A DNA stretch of 64,000 bases from Lachnospiraceae bacterium (GTDB lineage: Bacteria > Bacillota > Clostridia > Lachnospirales > Lachnospiraceae): the NCBI GenBank assembly GCA_017434885.1, contig JAFSGE010000035.1, positions 62,001 to 126,000 on the forward strand, in the 5' to 3' direction. A program made the position numbers and the translations under genes. A model generated the notes under the pieces. The model ran no database searches and had not been told where the DNA came from. It saw nothing but the letters and a program-made list of their open reading frames with translations. Shown here in pieces: positions 8,949-17,835 of this stretch (positions are counted from its first letter, which is position 1; every line of letters starts with the position of its first letter).

Positions 8949-10301
8949 TTATCTCTTCAGATTTGTTAACTCTTCAAGCAGAGTATCTGATACAGTGATA
9001 ATACGGCTGTTTGCCTGGAAACCTCTCTGTGTAGTAATCATTTCCGTAAATTCAGAGGAAAGGTCTACGTTACTCATTTCCAGCACACCGGTATTCATAT
9101 ATCCGCCGCCCGTTGTAATATCTACACCAATTCCGTCAAATTCACCGGAGTTCATGGTTGCGGAGTACAGATTGTCACCTTCTTTTGCAAGACCGGAAGC
9201 ATTGGCAAAGGTTGCCACTGCAATCTGTCCTAACAGTCTGGACTGTCCGTTATCGTATGTAGCGTAAATCATACCATCTTTTTGTACGGTGATACCGCTC
9301 ATTTCACCTACTTTACGTCCGGAACCAAGTCCCTTTTCATCACCGCGAACCGCAGTAACGGTGGAAGAACCGTTATTGTTCAGGTTAGAGGTGGATGCAA
9401 AGTCAATGGTCACATTCTGAAAACTGGGGTACTTACCTGTATCAAAGCTAAGTACAATTGTTTCTGTTCCCTCTGCTTCCACACCTTTAAATTCACCGGT
9501 AGAAGGGTCATATAACAAATCAATGGGGGTTCCTGCAGTCTGACCTGCCAGTGTAATGCCATCTTTTCCGTCTGTTCCGATAGGCTTACCGTCAGAATCA
9601 AGCACCTGGTCAAGCTGTACCGAGAACTCGCCATTTTCTGCATCTTGTGCATGCACACTGAGCTTCACGGTATATTTGTAACCCTTATTATCAAAAATCT
9701 CAAGGTTTACAATTTTACCTTCTGCACTGTTTACATTGGTATCCTTCTTATCCACGATACCGGAAATTCTTGCCTCTGTAGTTGCTTCGGAAGGATATGT
9801 CAAAGTGTCATCCGTCATAACGCGGAGGGCTGATACGGTATCCTGCTTGATGGCACTTTCATCATTGGGATCAACCTGCCATCCCATTACGTTATAACCG
9901 TTACTGGTCATACAAAGGTTACCTGCACCATCCACATAGAAAGAACCGTCTCTGGTAAAGAAATTATCATTACCGTTACTTACGATGAAGAAGGAATCTC
10001 CCGTAATCATCATATCAAACGGGTCATTGGTTGTCTGGCTTGCACCCTGTGTAGTAATTGCTGTCTTAATTGCTCCTGTCTTAGCACCAAGACCAATCTG
10101 TCTTGCATTGACACCGCCCACACCTGTGGTTGCATTTGCACCTGATGCGGCCTGTGTTGTCTGATACATCAAATCACTGAATGTCATGGACTGTGATTTA
10201 TAAGCTGTTGTATTAACGTTTGCGATATTGTTACCGATAACGTCCATTCTTGTCTGGTGTGTTTTAAGACCTGCCACACCAGCATATAATGATCTCATCA
10301 T
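8949..10301 (-). CDS. flgE: Flagellar hook protein FlgE
   Basis: Hook subunit of about 450 residues, exported by the flagellar type III system. The N-terminus MMRSLYAGVAGLKTHQTRMD with NNIANVNTTAYK is the rod/hook family signature. The C-terminus holds the matching coiled region (NVDLSSEFTEMITTQRGFQANSRI). The upstream frame can be opened at 10352. The ATG at 10301 has AAAGGAGG 10 bases before it and gives the known N-terminus. Confidence 0.96.
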   Translation of the reverse strand: MMRSLYAGVAGLKTHQTRMDVIGNNIANVNTTAYKSQSMTFSDLMYQTTQAASGANATTGVGGVNARQIGLGAKTGAIKTAITTQGASQTTNDPFDMMITGDSFFIVSNGNDNFFTRDGSFYVDGAGNLCMTSNGYNVMGWQVDPNDESAIKQDTVSALRVMTDDTLTYPSEATTEARISGIVDKKDTNVNSAEGKIVNLEIFDNKGYKYTVKLSVHAQDAENGEFSVQLDQVLDSDGKPIGTDGKDGITLAGQTAGTPIDLLYDPSTGEFKGVEAEGTETIVLSFDTGKYPSFQNVTIDFASTSNLNNNGSSTVTAVRGDEKGLGSGRKVGEMSGITVQKDGMIYATYDNGQSRLLGQIAVATFANASGLAKEGDNLYSATMNSGEFDGIGVDITTGGGYMNTGVLEMSNVDLSSEFTEMITTQRGFQANSRIITVSDTLLEELTNLKR

Positions 10302-10382
10302 AATGAATTGACCTCCTTTAAGGTATTTGCCGTTCATCGTTCCGTCTGTCATTCGGGAACAAATAGCCTCCGTAAGGTCCGG

Positions 10383-10775
10383 CTACATAATTACGGCTCC
10401 ATCAATGTTAGTAAAAACGTTTTCTGTGGCATCATGGCTGTTCATAGCTGTCACTACCGTATTATTCGGAATATTTACGATAAATGCCAGTTCATCCACG
10501 ATAACCAGGGATTCTCTGATTCCTTTTTGTTCTGCCTTGGCAGCACCTTCATTTAATCGTTCCATCTGTCCATCCGTCAGTTCAATATTACGGTCCGAAA
10601 GTCTTCCTGCTGCATGCTTGGAAAACTTCACCTCACCGGTTTTGTTCTGCCTGTGTAATATTTCCTGAAAGGATAACCCATCAGCCGTAACTGTTTTGGG
10701 AGAAACCTTTGTTTGATTTAAATACTGGTCCTGCAGCTGTTCAATCGAAAGGAATCCGTTATTTTGAATTTTCAT
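10383..10775 (-). CDS. Flagellar operon protein of the TIGR02530 type
   Basis: 130 residues starting MKIQNNGFLSIEQ. The central part FSKHAAGRLSDRNIELTDGQ and the end VVTAMNSHDATENVFTNIDGAVIM match the small uncharacterised family found between flgD and flgE in many Firmicutes. Its biochemical role is not known to me. The start at 10775 follows GGAGGAGAGGAAT. Confidence 0.85.
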   Translation of the reverse strand: MKIQNNGFLSIEQLQDQYLNQTKVSPKTVTADGLSFQEILHRQNKTGEVKFSKHAAGRLSDRNIELTDGQMERLNEGAAKAEQKGIRESLVIVDELAFIVNIPNNTVVTAMNSHDATENVFTNIDGAVIM

Positions 10776-10811
10776 ATTCCTCTCCTCCATGAGCGGCTGT
10801 CTGCATCCTGC

Positions 10812-11684
10812 TTATTCAGTTTCTGTCACTTCGCCTTCGGAAGTTTCTGCGCCAGTTGCTTCTGTTTCGCCATCATTTCCGTTACTTCCTGTTGCTTCAG
10901 TGCTTTCCGTCAGTTCAGCACTTCCTGCTGTTTCTGTATTACCTGTCTGTGCTTCACTGTTTTCCGTTCCGGTTACTTCACCAGCTCCGGCAACAGCACC
11001 TTCTTCGGTATCGCCTTCACCTTCAGCATTCTCTGCATCTGCTTCTTCCTTTTCTTCTACCAGGACTGCCATTCTCTCTACATATGCCTGCAATGCTTCC
11101 ACATATGTTTTGTTAATAAATGACTGCTCGTAGGATGTCATGCCGTTAAAGATTTCCTGCAAAGCCTCAACATCTTCTTTGTCTTCCAGCGTAAGTGCTT
11201 CTAAAGAAGGAAGATCATTAATTGCTGTCATAAAGTTTGCTGCAAGCTCATCTGCCATGTAGAAGTTTTCATCAATTACAGCAATTACATCGTCTGCCGA
11301 GAAGAGTGTTCCGTCAATAGATACATACGCCTTGTTATTCTCGTAAGAAACATATTCTACAACACCTTCCACACGGGATGTCTCACCTGCGCTGTTGATG
11401 CTCTCTACACTTACCAGTTTACCAACCATCGAAGACGCTCTGGTTAATTCCATGGTTGCTGCCATATTCTGCATCTGTTCTACCTGCGAAAATGTCGCAT
11501 ATTGGGAAATATACTCGGTATTAGAAGTCGGCTGCAAAGGATCCTGATATTTCATCTGCGCAACCAAAAGCTGTAAGAATGCATCTTTACCCATTCCGTT
11601 ATCGCTTGATGCTGCTTTCTGCACAGAAGACTGTGATGCGGTTTCCTGAATTGCACCATCTTTTACAATTGCGTCTACTGCCAT
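10812..11684 (-). CDS. flgD: Flagellar hook capping protein FlgD, with long acidic tail
   Basis: FlgD caps the growing hook and helps FlgE assemble. The N-terminal half has the signature GKDAFLQLLVAQMKYQDPLQP and TEYISQYATFSQVEQMQNM. The body includes a short FlgD-SH3-like part. The last roughly 80 residues are a low-complexity tail made almost wholly of E, T, G, A, S, N and D, unusual for this protein. The ATG at 11684 follows AGAAAGGAGCAACA. An in-frame ATG 18 bases upstream lacks such a site. Confidence 0.93.
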   Translation of the reverse strand: MAVDAIVKDGAIQETASQSSVQKAASSDNGMGKDAFLQLLVAQMKYQDPLQPTSNTEYISQYATFSQVEQMQNMAATMELTRASSMVGKLVSVESINSAGETSRVEGVVEYVSYENNKAYVSIDGTLFSADDVIAVIDENFYMADELAANFMTAINDLPSLEALTLEDKEDVEALQEIFNGMTSYEQSFINKTYVEALQAYVERMAVLVEEKEEADAENAEGEGDTEEGAVAGAGEVTGTENSEAQTGNTETAGSAELTESTEATGSNGNDGETEATGAETSEGEVTETE

Positions 11685-11722
11685 TGTTGCTCCTTTCTGC
11701 ACAATGTGCTTTTTATTCCGCC

Positions 11723-13129
11723 TTAAGCGGTGTAGTCAACGGTATTACCGTTTACTTCCATCATCTCAGCCGCCAGTTTCTCTTCTTCGCCTTCCAATTC
11801 TTCCAAGCTTTCCGAAAGCTCGTTCAAATTGATTCTTCTGGGTGTTTTGCGGTTATTCTGATAAGATGCGTTTTCGTCTCTTCCCTGTCCCTGCCAGAGA
11901 TTGCTTTCAAAAGCATGGCTCTCCACGGTTACTTCCACCGCTTCCACTTTAATTCCCTGCTCCTTAAGGCTGTCCTTAAGCTCTACCAACTGACTTTCGA
12001 TAGCTGCTTTTACTGCTTCATTCTGAACCTGGAACTGCGCGGTCACCTCTCCGCCTTTGGACGTAATCTGGACATGCAATGTTCCGAGACTTTCCGGATG
12101 CAACTGCATTGTGAGTTGATCCATACCGGGTTTTAACTGAATCTTCATGTAATCAAGAATCTGATTCATGATTTCGTTTGTATCCGGTGTCATGTAAACC
12201 TGTGTCTGTTCAAAGTTAACATCTGCTGTCTGCACTTTGTTTTGAAGCATATTGTCAAGTATGGGATTAGACGACTCCATCATCTGTCCCTTTCCTTCTG
12301 CTCCGTTTTCCTGACCGGACTTTTGCTTTGCATCATCGCCTGTGCCTTGCTCAGCCGTTTCCTTTTGAACAACGTTTTCCACCTGCTTCACATTACCCTT
12401 TTCGTCTGTGATAAGACTAACCGTTTCATCTCCTGATTCAACGGTAACGGTAATCTTCGCCTGTGTCTCCTCTCCTACTTCTTCCTGTGTCTGAAGAAGC
12501 GGATTTACTTCTGTCTGCTCTGCGTCAGACTGTTTCGCGGCAATACTGTCTTCAATCAGTTTTGCAAGTTCTTTCGGGCTTATGCCAAGTTCATTTGCAA
12601 GCTGTGCTTTCATCCCCTCAAGACTTTGCATCAAGTCCTGAACCATTCCGTAAAGTTCACCGTTGGTAAGAAGTGCCAAAGAATCTTCACCGGAAATTGC
12701 AAGCACCAGCTGTGTCAGATTATCAGCATTCAAAAGTGCTTCCATACCAAATCCCAATTCTTCCATGGCATTCACCACTTCTTCTTCCGTCACTCCGAGC
12801 TTTTCTGCCACTTCTTTCACCAGTTCTTTACCGGCTTTCTGAATTACTTCATCAGCTTTTCCCGCAGCATCCTCTGCTTTTACCGTATGTTTACCGGTAT
12901 CTGCTTTGGATATTTCCTTACCCGGATGTGAAGAAGCATCAATCTTTGACCGTCCCGCATCCGAAACTGTACTGCTCTTTTCGAAGGCATCTGTCTGTGA
13001 CTGATTTCCTGACGCTTTACTCATGACATCTCCAAAACTGCCTGCCGCTCCCATGTTTGTTGTCTGGGTCGCTCTGTTTCCTACGAAATCAAGAAACGAA
13101 CCCACACCATTTACAGGTGCGCTTGTCAT
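11723..13129 (-). CDS. fliK: Flagellar hook-length control protein FliK
   Basis: 468 residues. The long, low-complexity N-terminal two-thirds is rich in Q, E, K and A, as expected for the molecular-ruler part. A compact C-terminal domain (about residues 325-405: LKPGMDQLTMQLHPESLGTL, then the VEVTVE end) is the FliK switch domain that acts on FlhB. A strong GAGGAGGAA precedes the ATG. It is the first gene after the internal sigma-D promoter at 13170-13196. Confidence 0.92.
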   Translation of the reverse strand: MTSAPVNGVGSFLDFVGNRATQTTNMGAAGSFGDVMSKASGNQSQTDAFEKSSTVSDAGRSKIDASSHPGKEISKADTGKHTVKAEDAAGKADEVIQKAGKELVKEVAEKLGVTEEEVVNAMEELGFGMEALLNADNLTQLVLAISGEDSLALLTNGELYGMVQDLMQSLEGMKAQLANELGISPKELAKLIEDSIAAKQSDAEQTEVNPLLQTQEEVGEETQAKITVTVESGDETVSLITDEKGNVKQVENVVQKETAEQGTGDDAKQKSGQENGAEGKGQMMESSNPILDNMLQNKVQTADVNFEQTQVYMTPDTNEIMNQILDYMKIQLKPGMDQLTMQLHPESLGTLHVQITSKGGEVTAQFQVQNEAVKAAIESQLVELKDSLKEQGIKVEAVEVTVESHAFESNLWQGQGRDENASYQNNRKTPRRINLNELSESLEELEGEEEKLAAEMMEVNGNTVDYTA

Positions 13130-13169
13130 TCACATTCCTCCTCTCTTCATTTTTCAAGGTACACAATAT

Positions 13170-13196
13170 ATATCGGCAACAGAAGCGTTTTATTTA
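13170..13196 (-). promoter_or_regulatory. Sigma-D (sigma-28) type promoter inside the fla operon, before fliK
   Basis: On the minus strand TAAA (13193-13196), a 15-base spacer and GCCGATAT (13170-13177) match the Bacillus sigma-D consensus exactly. The -35 overlaps the stop codon of the motE-like gene and the fliK ATG is about 40 bases below the -10. It would raise fliK and the later genes after sigma-D becomes active. I recall a similar internal sigma-D promoter near ylxF in Bacillus subtilis. Confidence 0.75.
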
Positions 13197-14075
13197 AGAT
13201 TCCGGATCCATAATCTTAGTGAGTTTAGACGCAATTTCCGGGTCCATTACTCCTAAAATCTTACCCCTGTCTTCCGCTTCCATAATACCCAAAATTCTTG
13301 CCGCCAAATCAAGATTATCTGTCATGGCTTCAAAAATCGCCGCCGCTTCCTTAGGCTTCATTGCCGCATATGCCTTGGCATAGTCCTCTACTTCATCACT
13401 TTCTTCCACCTGCTGTACTACCTGTTTGTACAGATACTCTGCAGTAGCGGGATCCATTTCTTCAAAGTATTTGCGATACTCTTCAATTCCGGGACCATTC
13501 TCAGCATATACCACTTCTTCGTAAAATTCTGTCTTAATCCTCTGGAATTCCACCTGACTGTCTTCAAAGGTTTCAAGGCGCTCTACCTCTGCCTTCAACT
13601 GGGAAATTTGTTCTTTGCTTTCCGTTTCTGCAGACTGTGCCCTCTCCAGTTCCAATTCCAGTTCCTTAATATAATCAACCGCTTCTCTTAAATTGTCATA
13701 TCCGCCGTACTCTTCTGCCCCTTCTTCATTCACAACAATGTCTGTGTTGTTCGGAAGAATCATATTGACAACAGGAACATCCTTGAGAATGGGGGTCAAA
13801 ACATTGGTTCCGAATCCGCCGAAATCCAGTTTGACAACCAAACAAAGAATTGCCACCCAAATCAAAACAATCACAAAAGTCACAGCAAAAACAGAACCGG
13901 AACTGCCTTCCTCTTCTTCATCGAAAAGCTCCGCTTCTCTGCTTGCGATTTCTTTTGCACGCTTTTTGGCTGTTTTCCTCTGTTCACGCTGCTCTGCTTT
14001 GAGCTTTTTCTTTTCGTCTTTCAGCCGATTTTTTTCAAATTTCGCCTCTTCCGGTGTCATTCCTTCCATTGGCAT
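13194..14075 (-). CDS. YlxF/MotE-like flagellar protein with MgtE-N-like C-terminus
   Basis: 293 residues: a highly charged, lysine-rich cytoplasmic N-terminus, one membrane helix (about residues 63-84), a coiled coil (about residues 135-180), and a C-terminal MgtE-N-like region with repeated AAAIFEAMTD/LAARILGIME/KILGVMDPE units. Similar proteins (YlxF, MotE) occupy this place between fliJ and fliK. MotE in some bacteria is a periplasmic stator chaperone; whether this one is such a chaperone is inference. GGAG precedes the ATG. Confidence 0.8.
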   Translation of the reverse strand: MPMEGMTPEEAKFEKNRLKDEKKKLKAEQREQRKTAKKRAKEIASREAELFDEEEEGSSGSVFAVTFVIVLIWVAILCLVVKLDFGGFGTNVLTPILKDVPVVNMILPNNTDIVVNEEGAEEYGGYDNLREAVDYIKELELELERAQSAETESKEQISQLKAEVERLETFEDSQVEFQRIKTEFYEEVVYAENGPGIEEYRKYFEEMDPATAEYLYKQVVQQVEESDEVEDYAKAYAAMKPKEAAAIFEAMTDNLDLAARILGIMEAEDRGKILGVMDPEIASKLTKIMDPES

Positions 14076-14098
14076 ATTGTTATCTCCAATTCGTCACT

Positions 14099-14542
14099 CT
14101 ATCGTTTCTGTCCATAGACATAACTGGTCAGTTCGTCTATCTCTTTTGCCTCTCTGGCATTTTCTTCCCTGATAAATTCCTCAAACGCTTTTTCTTTCAG
14201 CTTATGCTGGGTCTTTGTCTCCTGCATCGCTTCCGTCAGCTTAACTCTGGCAAATTCAACTTCATCCTCTGCCTTCCTCACAGCAATCTTCTGAGTCTCA
14301 ATAAACTCTTTCATGCGTTCAATAGCATCACGGTTTTCCATGAGATCCATCACATTCAGACTGCTCTCTCTCAGCTTACGCCCCTGCTCTTCATAAAAAA
14401 AACGGCGTTCCTTCAGCTTTTCCAACTTTTCTTCTTCTGCAGCAAGGTTGGCATTTGCCTGCGCAAACTCCATACGCGCCTGCTCTTCCAACTTTTCTTT
14501 AATATTGAGGATGCTTTGCATACGGTAAACAAATTTAGCCAT
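14099..14542 (-). CDS. fliJ: Flagellar export protein FliJ
   Basis: 147 residues, almost all predicted coiled coil rich in E, K and R, beginning MAKFVYRMQSILNIKEKLEEQ, the usual FliJ start. FliJ is the central stalk of the export ATPase, working with FliI. It follows fliI by 44 bases, with AAAGGAAG before the ATG. Confidence 0.9.
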   Translation of the reverse strand: MAKFVYRMQSILNIKEKLEEQARMEFAQANANLAAEEEKLEKLKERRFFYEEQGRKLRESSLNVMDLMENRDAIERMKEFIETQKIAVRKAEDEVEFARVKLTEAMQETKTQHKLKEKAFEEFIREENAREAKEIDELTSYVYGQKR

Positions 14543-14586
14543 ATCCGCTTCCTTTCAATCCAAACAGTTCCGGGCAATCCCAACAC

Positions 14587-15909
14587 CTAAACAGTCTCAA
14601 ACAGTTGTTCCATAAGCGAAACTGTCTCTTCAAAAGTGAATTTTTCATCTACGCCCTGACGTAAAAACTGATTCACTGCCTGAATCTTGCTGATTGCATA
14701 ATCAATTTCCGGGTTACTGCCCGATTTATAGGCACCGATATTAATTAAATCTTCTGCCTCATTGTATGTAGCCAATACATTTTTTAGCTTTCCGGCAAGC
14801 GCCTTATGTTCACGCGCCGCAATCTGACTCATACATCTGGAAATACTCTGCAATACGTCAATTGCCGGGTAGTGGTTCTTATGACCTAATTTTCGGCTGA
14901 GCATGATATGCCCATCCAAAATACTTCTCGCAGTATCCGTAATCGGCTCATTGAAATCATCGCCGTCTACAAGCACGGTATAAAGTCCCGTAATGGAGCC
15001 TTTATCATTGCGCCCTGCACGTTCTAAAAGCTTAGGCATTTCCGAATACACGCTGGGCGGATATCCCCTTGATACAGGCGGCTCTCCGCTGGCAAGTCCG
15101 ATTTCTCTCTGCGCCATGGAAAATCGGGTAAGAGAGTCCATCATTAAAAGAACATCCTTGCCCTGATCTCTGAAATATTCTGCAATTGCAGTTGCCGTCT
15201 GGGCTGCTTTTTTACGTTCCAAAGCCGGTTTATCCGATGTTGCCACCACTACAACAGAACGTTGCATACCTTCCGGTCCTAAGTCTCTTTCTATAAATTC
15301 CCGCACTTCCCTGCCTCGTTCGCCAATCAGTGCGATAACATTAATGTCTGCTTTGGTATTGCGGGCAAACATACCCATCAGTGTAGACTTTCCCACACCG
15401 GAACCGGCAAAAATACCGATTCTTTGCCCCTTTCCAACGGTAATTAATCCGTCTACCGCTTTCACGCCTAAGGGAAGCACTTCATCAATAATCTCCCTGC
15501 TCATAGGATCCGGAGGCGGTGCCTCCACAGAATACTCCCATCCGGTTGCGGGAATCTCTGAATCTACCCTTCCCAGACCGTCCAGTGTCTTTCCCAAAAG
15601 ACTTTCATCTACACGCACCTTTAAAGATGCGCCTGTATTTTCCACGCTACTGCCGGGACCCATGCCTTCTACATTTTCATAGGGCATAAGCAATACCTTA
15701 CCTTCTTTAAATCCAACCACTTCCGCAAGGGCAGGTCTGTCATCATCACTCATTCCCGAATAAATCCGGCAGATATCTCCCAGTCTGGCCTGAGGTCCTT
15801 TCGATTCAATGGTAAGACCAACTACATTTACCACTTTACCTTTTACTTTAAAAAAGGTATCGTTCATCAGTCCGGCATATTTATCAAAATTAATTTTGCC
15901 TGTTTCCAA
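14587..15909 (-). CDS. fliI: Flagellum-specific export ATPase FliI
   Basis: 440 residues, related to F1-beta. Walker A GSGVGKST lies at residues 169-176, Walker B is in VLLMMDSLTRF, and the conserved QREIGLASGEPPVSRGYPPS stretch follows. It powers or primes flagellar protein export together with FliH and FliJ. The start is a TTG (15909) after GGGAGGACTTTAC, giving METGKINFDK. Confidence 0.97.
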   Translation of the reverse strand: METGKINFDKYAGLMNDTFFKVKGKVVNVVGLTIESKGPQARLGDICRIYSGMSDDDRPALAEVVGFKEGKVLLMPYENVEGMGPGSSVENTGASLKVRVDESLLGKTLDGLGRVDSEIPATGWEYSVEAPPPDPMSREIIDEVLPLGVKAVDGLITVGKGQRIGIFAGSGVGKSTLMGMFARNTKADINVIALIGERGREVREFIERDLGPEGMQRSVVVVATSDKPALERKKAAQTATAIAEYFRDQGKDVLLMMDSLTRFSMAQREIGLASGEPPVSRGYPPSVYSEMPKLLERAGRNDKGSITGLYTVLVDGDDFNEPITDTARSILDGHIMLSRKLGHKNHYPAIDVLQSISRCMSQIAAREHKALAGKLKNVLATYNEAEDLINIGAYKSGSNPEIDYAISKIQAVNQFLRQGVDEKFTFEETVSLMEQLFETV

Positions 15910-15927
15910 GTAAAGTCCTCCCTTTCC

Positions 15928-16806
15928 TTATCTCTCATAGGAAAGAAGTTTCAATTTTCTTGCAACCTCACTAAGTTGCGTGTCGAGACTACAGTCGTAA
16001 ATACCATAATCCGTCTCAATAAAACATTGTGATGCAGACAACGTCATATCCTGCACAATCTCAAGAGACGCACTTCCCACTTCTGCTTTCAGACGTTCTT
16101 TGCCTGCAAGAACATTTTCATAATCCGCTTTTGAAACATGAAGCAATAAATTTCCGCTTACATCAATCTTTCTGAGTGTATTTTCAAAAAGATTGACGAT
16201 CAAATCCTGATATGCATATAGCTCCACTTTAAAAATATGTTCATAAATTCCGGTCAGCATATTGATAAATTCCGGTTCCAATTCATCACATTTTTGACGG
16301 TAATCTGCTTCAAGTTCTTTTTTTGCTCTCAGGTATTCAGCTTTGGCTGCATCCGCCTCTTCCCTTCCGAGACGTTCGCCCTCCTGATAGCCCTGATTTT
16401 TGGCCTCCTCATATGCTCTCATCTGCATGGCACCAATTTCATTCTTGGCACTGATTATCATACCATCAGCCTGTGCACGCAAGGATTCCAATTCCTGCTT
16501 CGCCGCTTCAATCTCCTCAAGCAAAGCCTCTTTTTCTCCTTCAGCAGCACTTTTTATTACCATACCTGCTCCTTCCGGTTCAAAAAGCGCATCTACCGCC
16601 AATGTCTCCGCATTAAGACCGCCGCTGAATCCATCACCAAATCCATCGCCATACCCATTTTCATCATACATCATATTCTGCATGGGAACACTTGATGCTT
16701 GCATTGCCGTATTCAGTTTTGCTTCCATCAAAATATTACTGTCAATCACACGGGTCTCGTCCGGATTCATCATGACCCAGCCCGCTTTATATACATTCCT
16801 AGACAA
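15928..16806 (-). CDS. fliH: Flagellar assembly protein FliH
   Basis: About 292 residues: a variable N-terminus, a long coiled coil (about residues 80-170) with YEEAKNQGYQEGERLGREEA, and a C-terminal FliH/V-ATPase-E-like domain. FliH binds and regulates FliI. The start is uncertain: a GTG at 16818 opens the frame, but a TTG at 16806 gives MSRNVYKAG, the usual family beginning, with GGAGG about 10 bases upstream. Either way it overlaps the fliG stop, so translation is coupled. Confidence 0.9.
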   Translation of the reverse strand: MSRNVYKAGWVMMNPDETRVIDSNILMEAKLNTAMQASSVPMQNMMYDENGYGDGFGDGFSGGLNAETLAVDALFEPEGAGMVIKSAAEGEKEALLEEIEAAKQELESLRAQADGMIISAKNEIGAMQMRAYEEAKNQGYQEGERLGREEADAAKAEYLRAKKELEADYRQKCDELEPEFINMLTGIYEHIFKVELYAYQDLIVNLFENTLRKIDVSGNLLLHVSKADYENVLAGKERLKAEVGSASLEIVQDMTLSASQCFIETDYGIYDCSLDTQLSEVARKLKLLSYER

Positions 16807-17815
16807 TGATCTCGTCACCTCCGCCTCTGGAGATAACGATTTCTGCAGAATCTTCCAGTTTTCTTATAATGTTTACAATCTTCTGCTGTGCTTCTTCTAC
16901 ATCCTTCATACGAACAGGACCCATGAATTCCATGTCTTCCTTAATCATAACAGCAAGACGTTTGGACAGGTTGTTGAATATTGCGCCCTGAACCTGTTCA
17001 TTTGCGCCCTTAAGTGCAAGTGCAAGGTCATTGTTATCCACATCTCTGAGTACTCTCTGAATCGCACGATCCTCAAGCAGCAGGATATCTTCGAAGACAA
17101 ACATCTTCTTTCTGATTTCGTCTGCAAGCTCCGGTTCTTCGATTTCCAAAGTTTCCATGATATGCTTTTCTGTTCCTCGGTCTACCGTATTCAAAATATC
17201 TACTACAGCATCCACACCACCGATAATGGTGTAATCCTGATTTACCAAAGAAGCAAGCTTGGACTCTAACACCTTTTCCACTTCCTTTACTACATCCGGG
17301 CTGGTTCTGTCCATCACCGCAATACGTTTTGCAACATCTGCCTGTCTATCCGGCGGCAATGCCGAGATAATCATAGCTGCCTGTCCGGCCGGTAAATATG
17401 ACAAAATAAGGGCAATGGTCTGCGGATGTTCATCCTGAATAAAGTTCAAGAGCTGGCTGGCATCTGTCTTACGCACAAATTCGAAAGGCTTTACCTGCAG
17501 TGATGCTGTCAGCTTGCCGATAACATCCAGTGCTTTTTCTTCGCCCAATGCCTTTTCCAAAAGTTCCTTTGCATAGCCGATACCACCTTCTGCGATATAC
17601 TGCTGTGCAAGGCATACCTGATAAAACTCATCAATAATTTCTTCTTTAATCTGAGGAGTAACACTTCTTGTGTTTGCAATTTCCAGTGTAAGTTCCTCTA
17701 TCTCTTCTTCCTTGAGATGCTTAAAAATGGCAGCCGACTTCTCCGGGCCGAGTGTTATCAAAAGAATCGCAGCTTTTTGTGTGCCGTTCACTCTCTCGTC
17801 GCCAAATCTTGCCAT
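16799..17815 (-). CDS. fliG: Flagellar motor switch protein FliG
   Basis: 338 residues. It starts with GTQKAAILLITLGPE; the middle domain has the EHPQ motif (residues 129-132), and the charged C-terminal torque helix includes IQRVLRDVDNNDLALALKG. FliG joins the MS ring (FliF) to the C-ring and contacts MotA. Normal length and position between fliF and fliH. Confidence 0.97.
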   Translation of the reverse strand: MARFGDERVNGTQKAAILLITLGPEKSAAIFKHLKEEEIEELTLEIANTRSVTPQIKEEIIDEFYQVCLAQQYIAEGGIGYAKELLEKALGEEKALDVIGKLTASLQVKPFEFVRKTDASQLLNFIQDEHPQTIALILSYLPAGQAAMIISALPPDRQADVAKRIAVMDRTSPDVVKEVEKVLESKLASLVNQDYTIIGGVDAVVDILNTVDRGTEKHIMETLEIEEPELADEIRKKMFVFEDILLLEDRAIQRVLRDVDNNDLALALKGANEQVQGAIFNNLSKRLAVMIKEDMEFMGPVRMKDVEEAQQKIVNIIRKLEDSAEIVISRGGGDEIIV

Positions 17816-17835
17816 GTCTTATTCCTCCCCAACGT

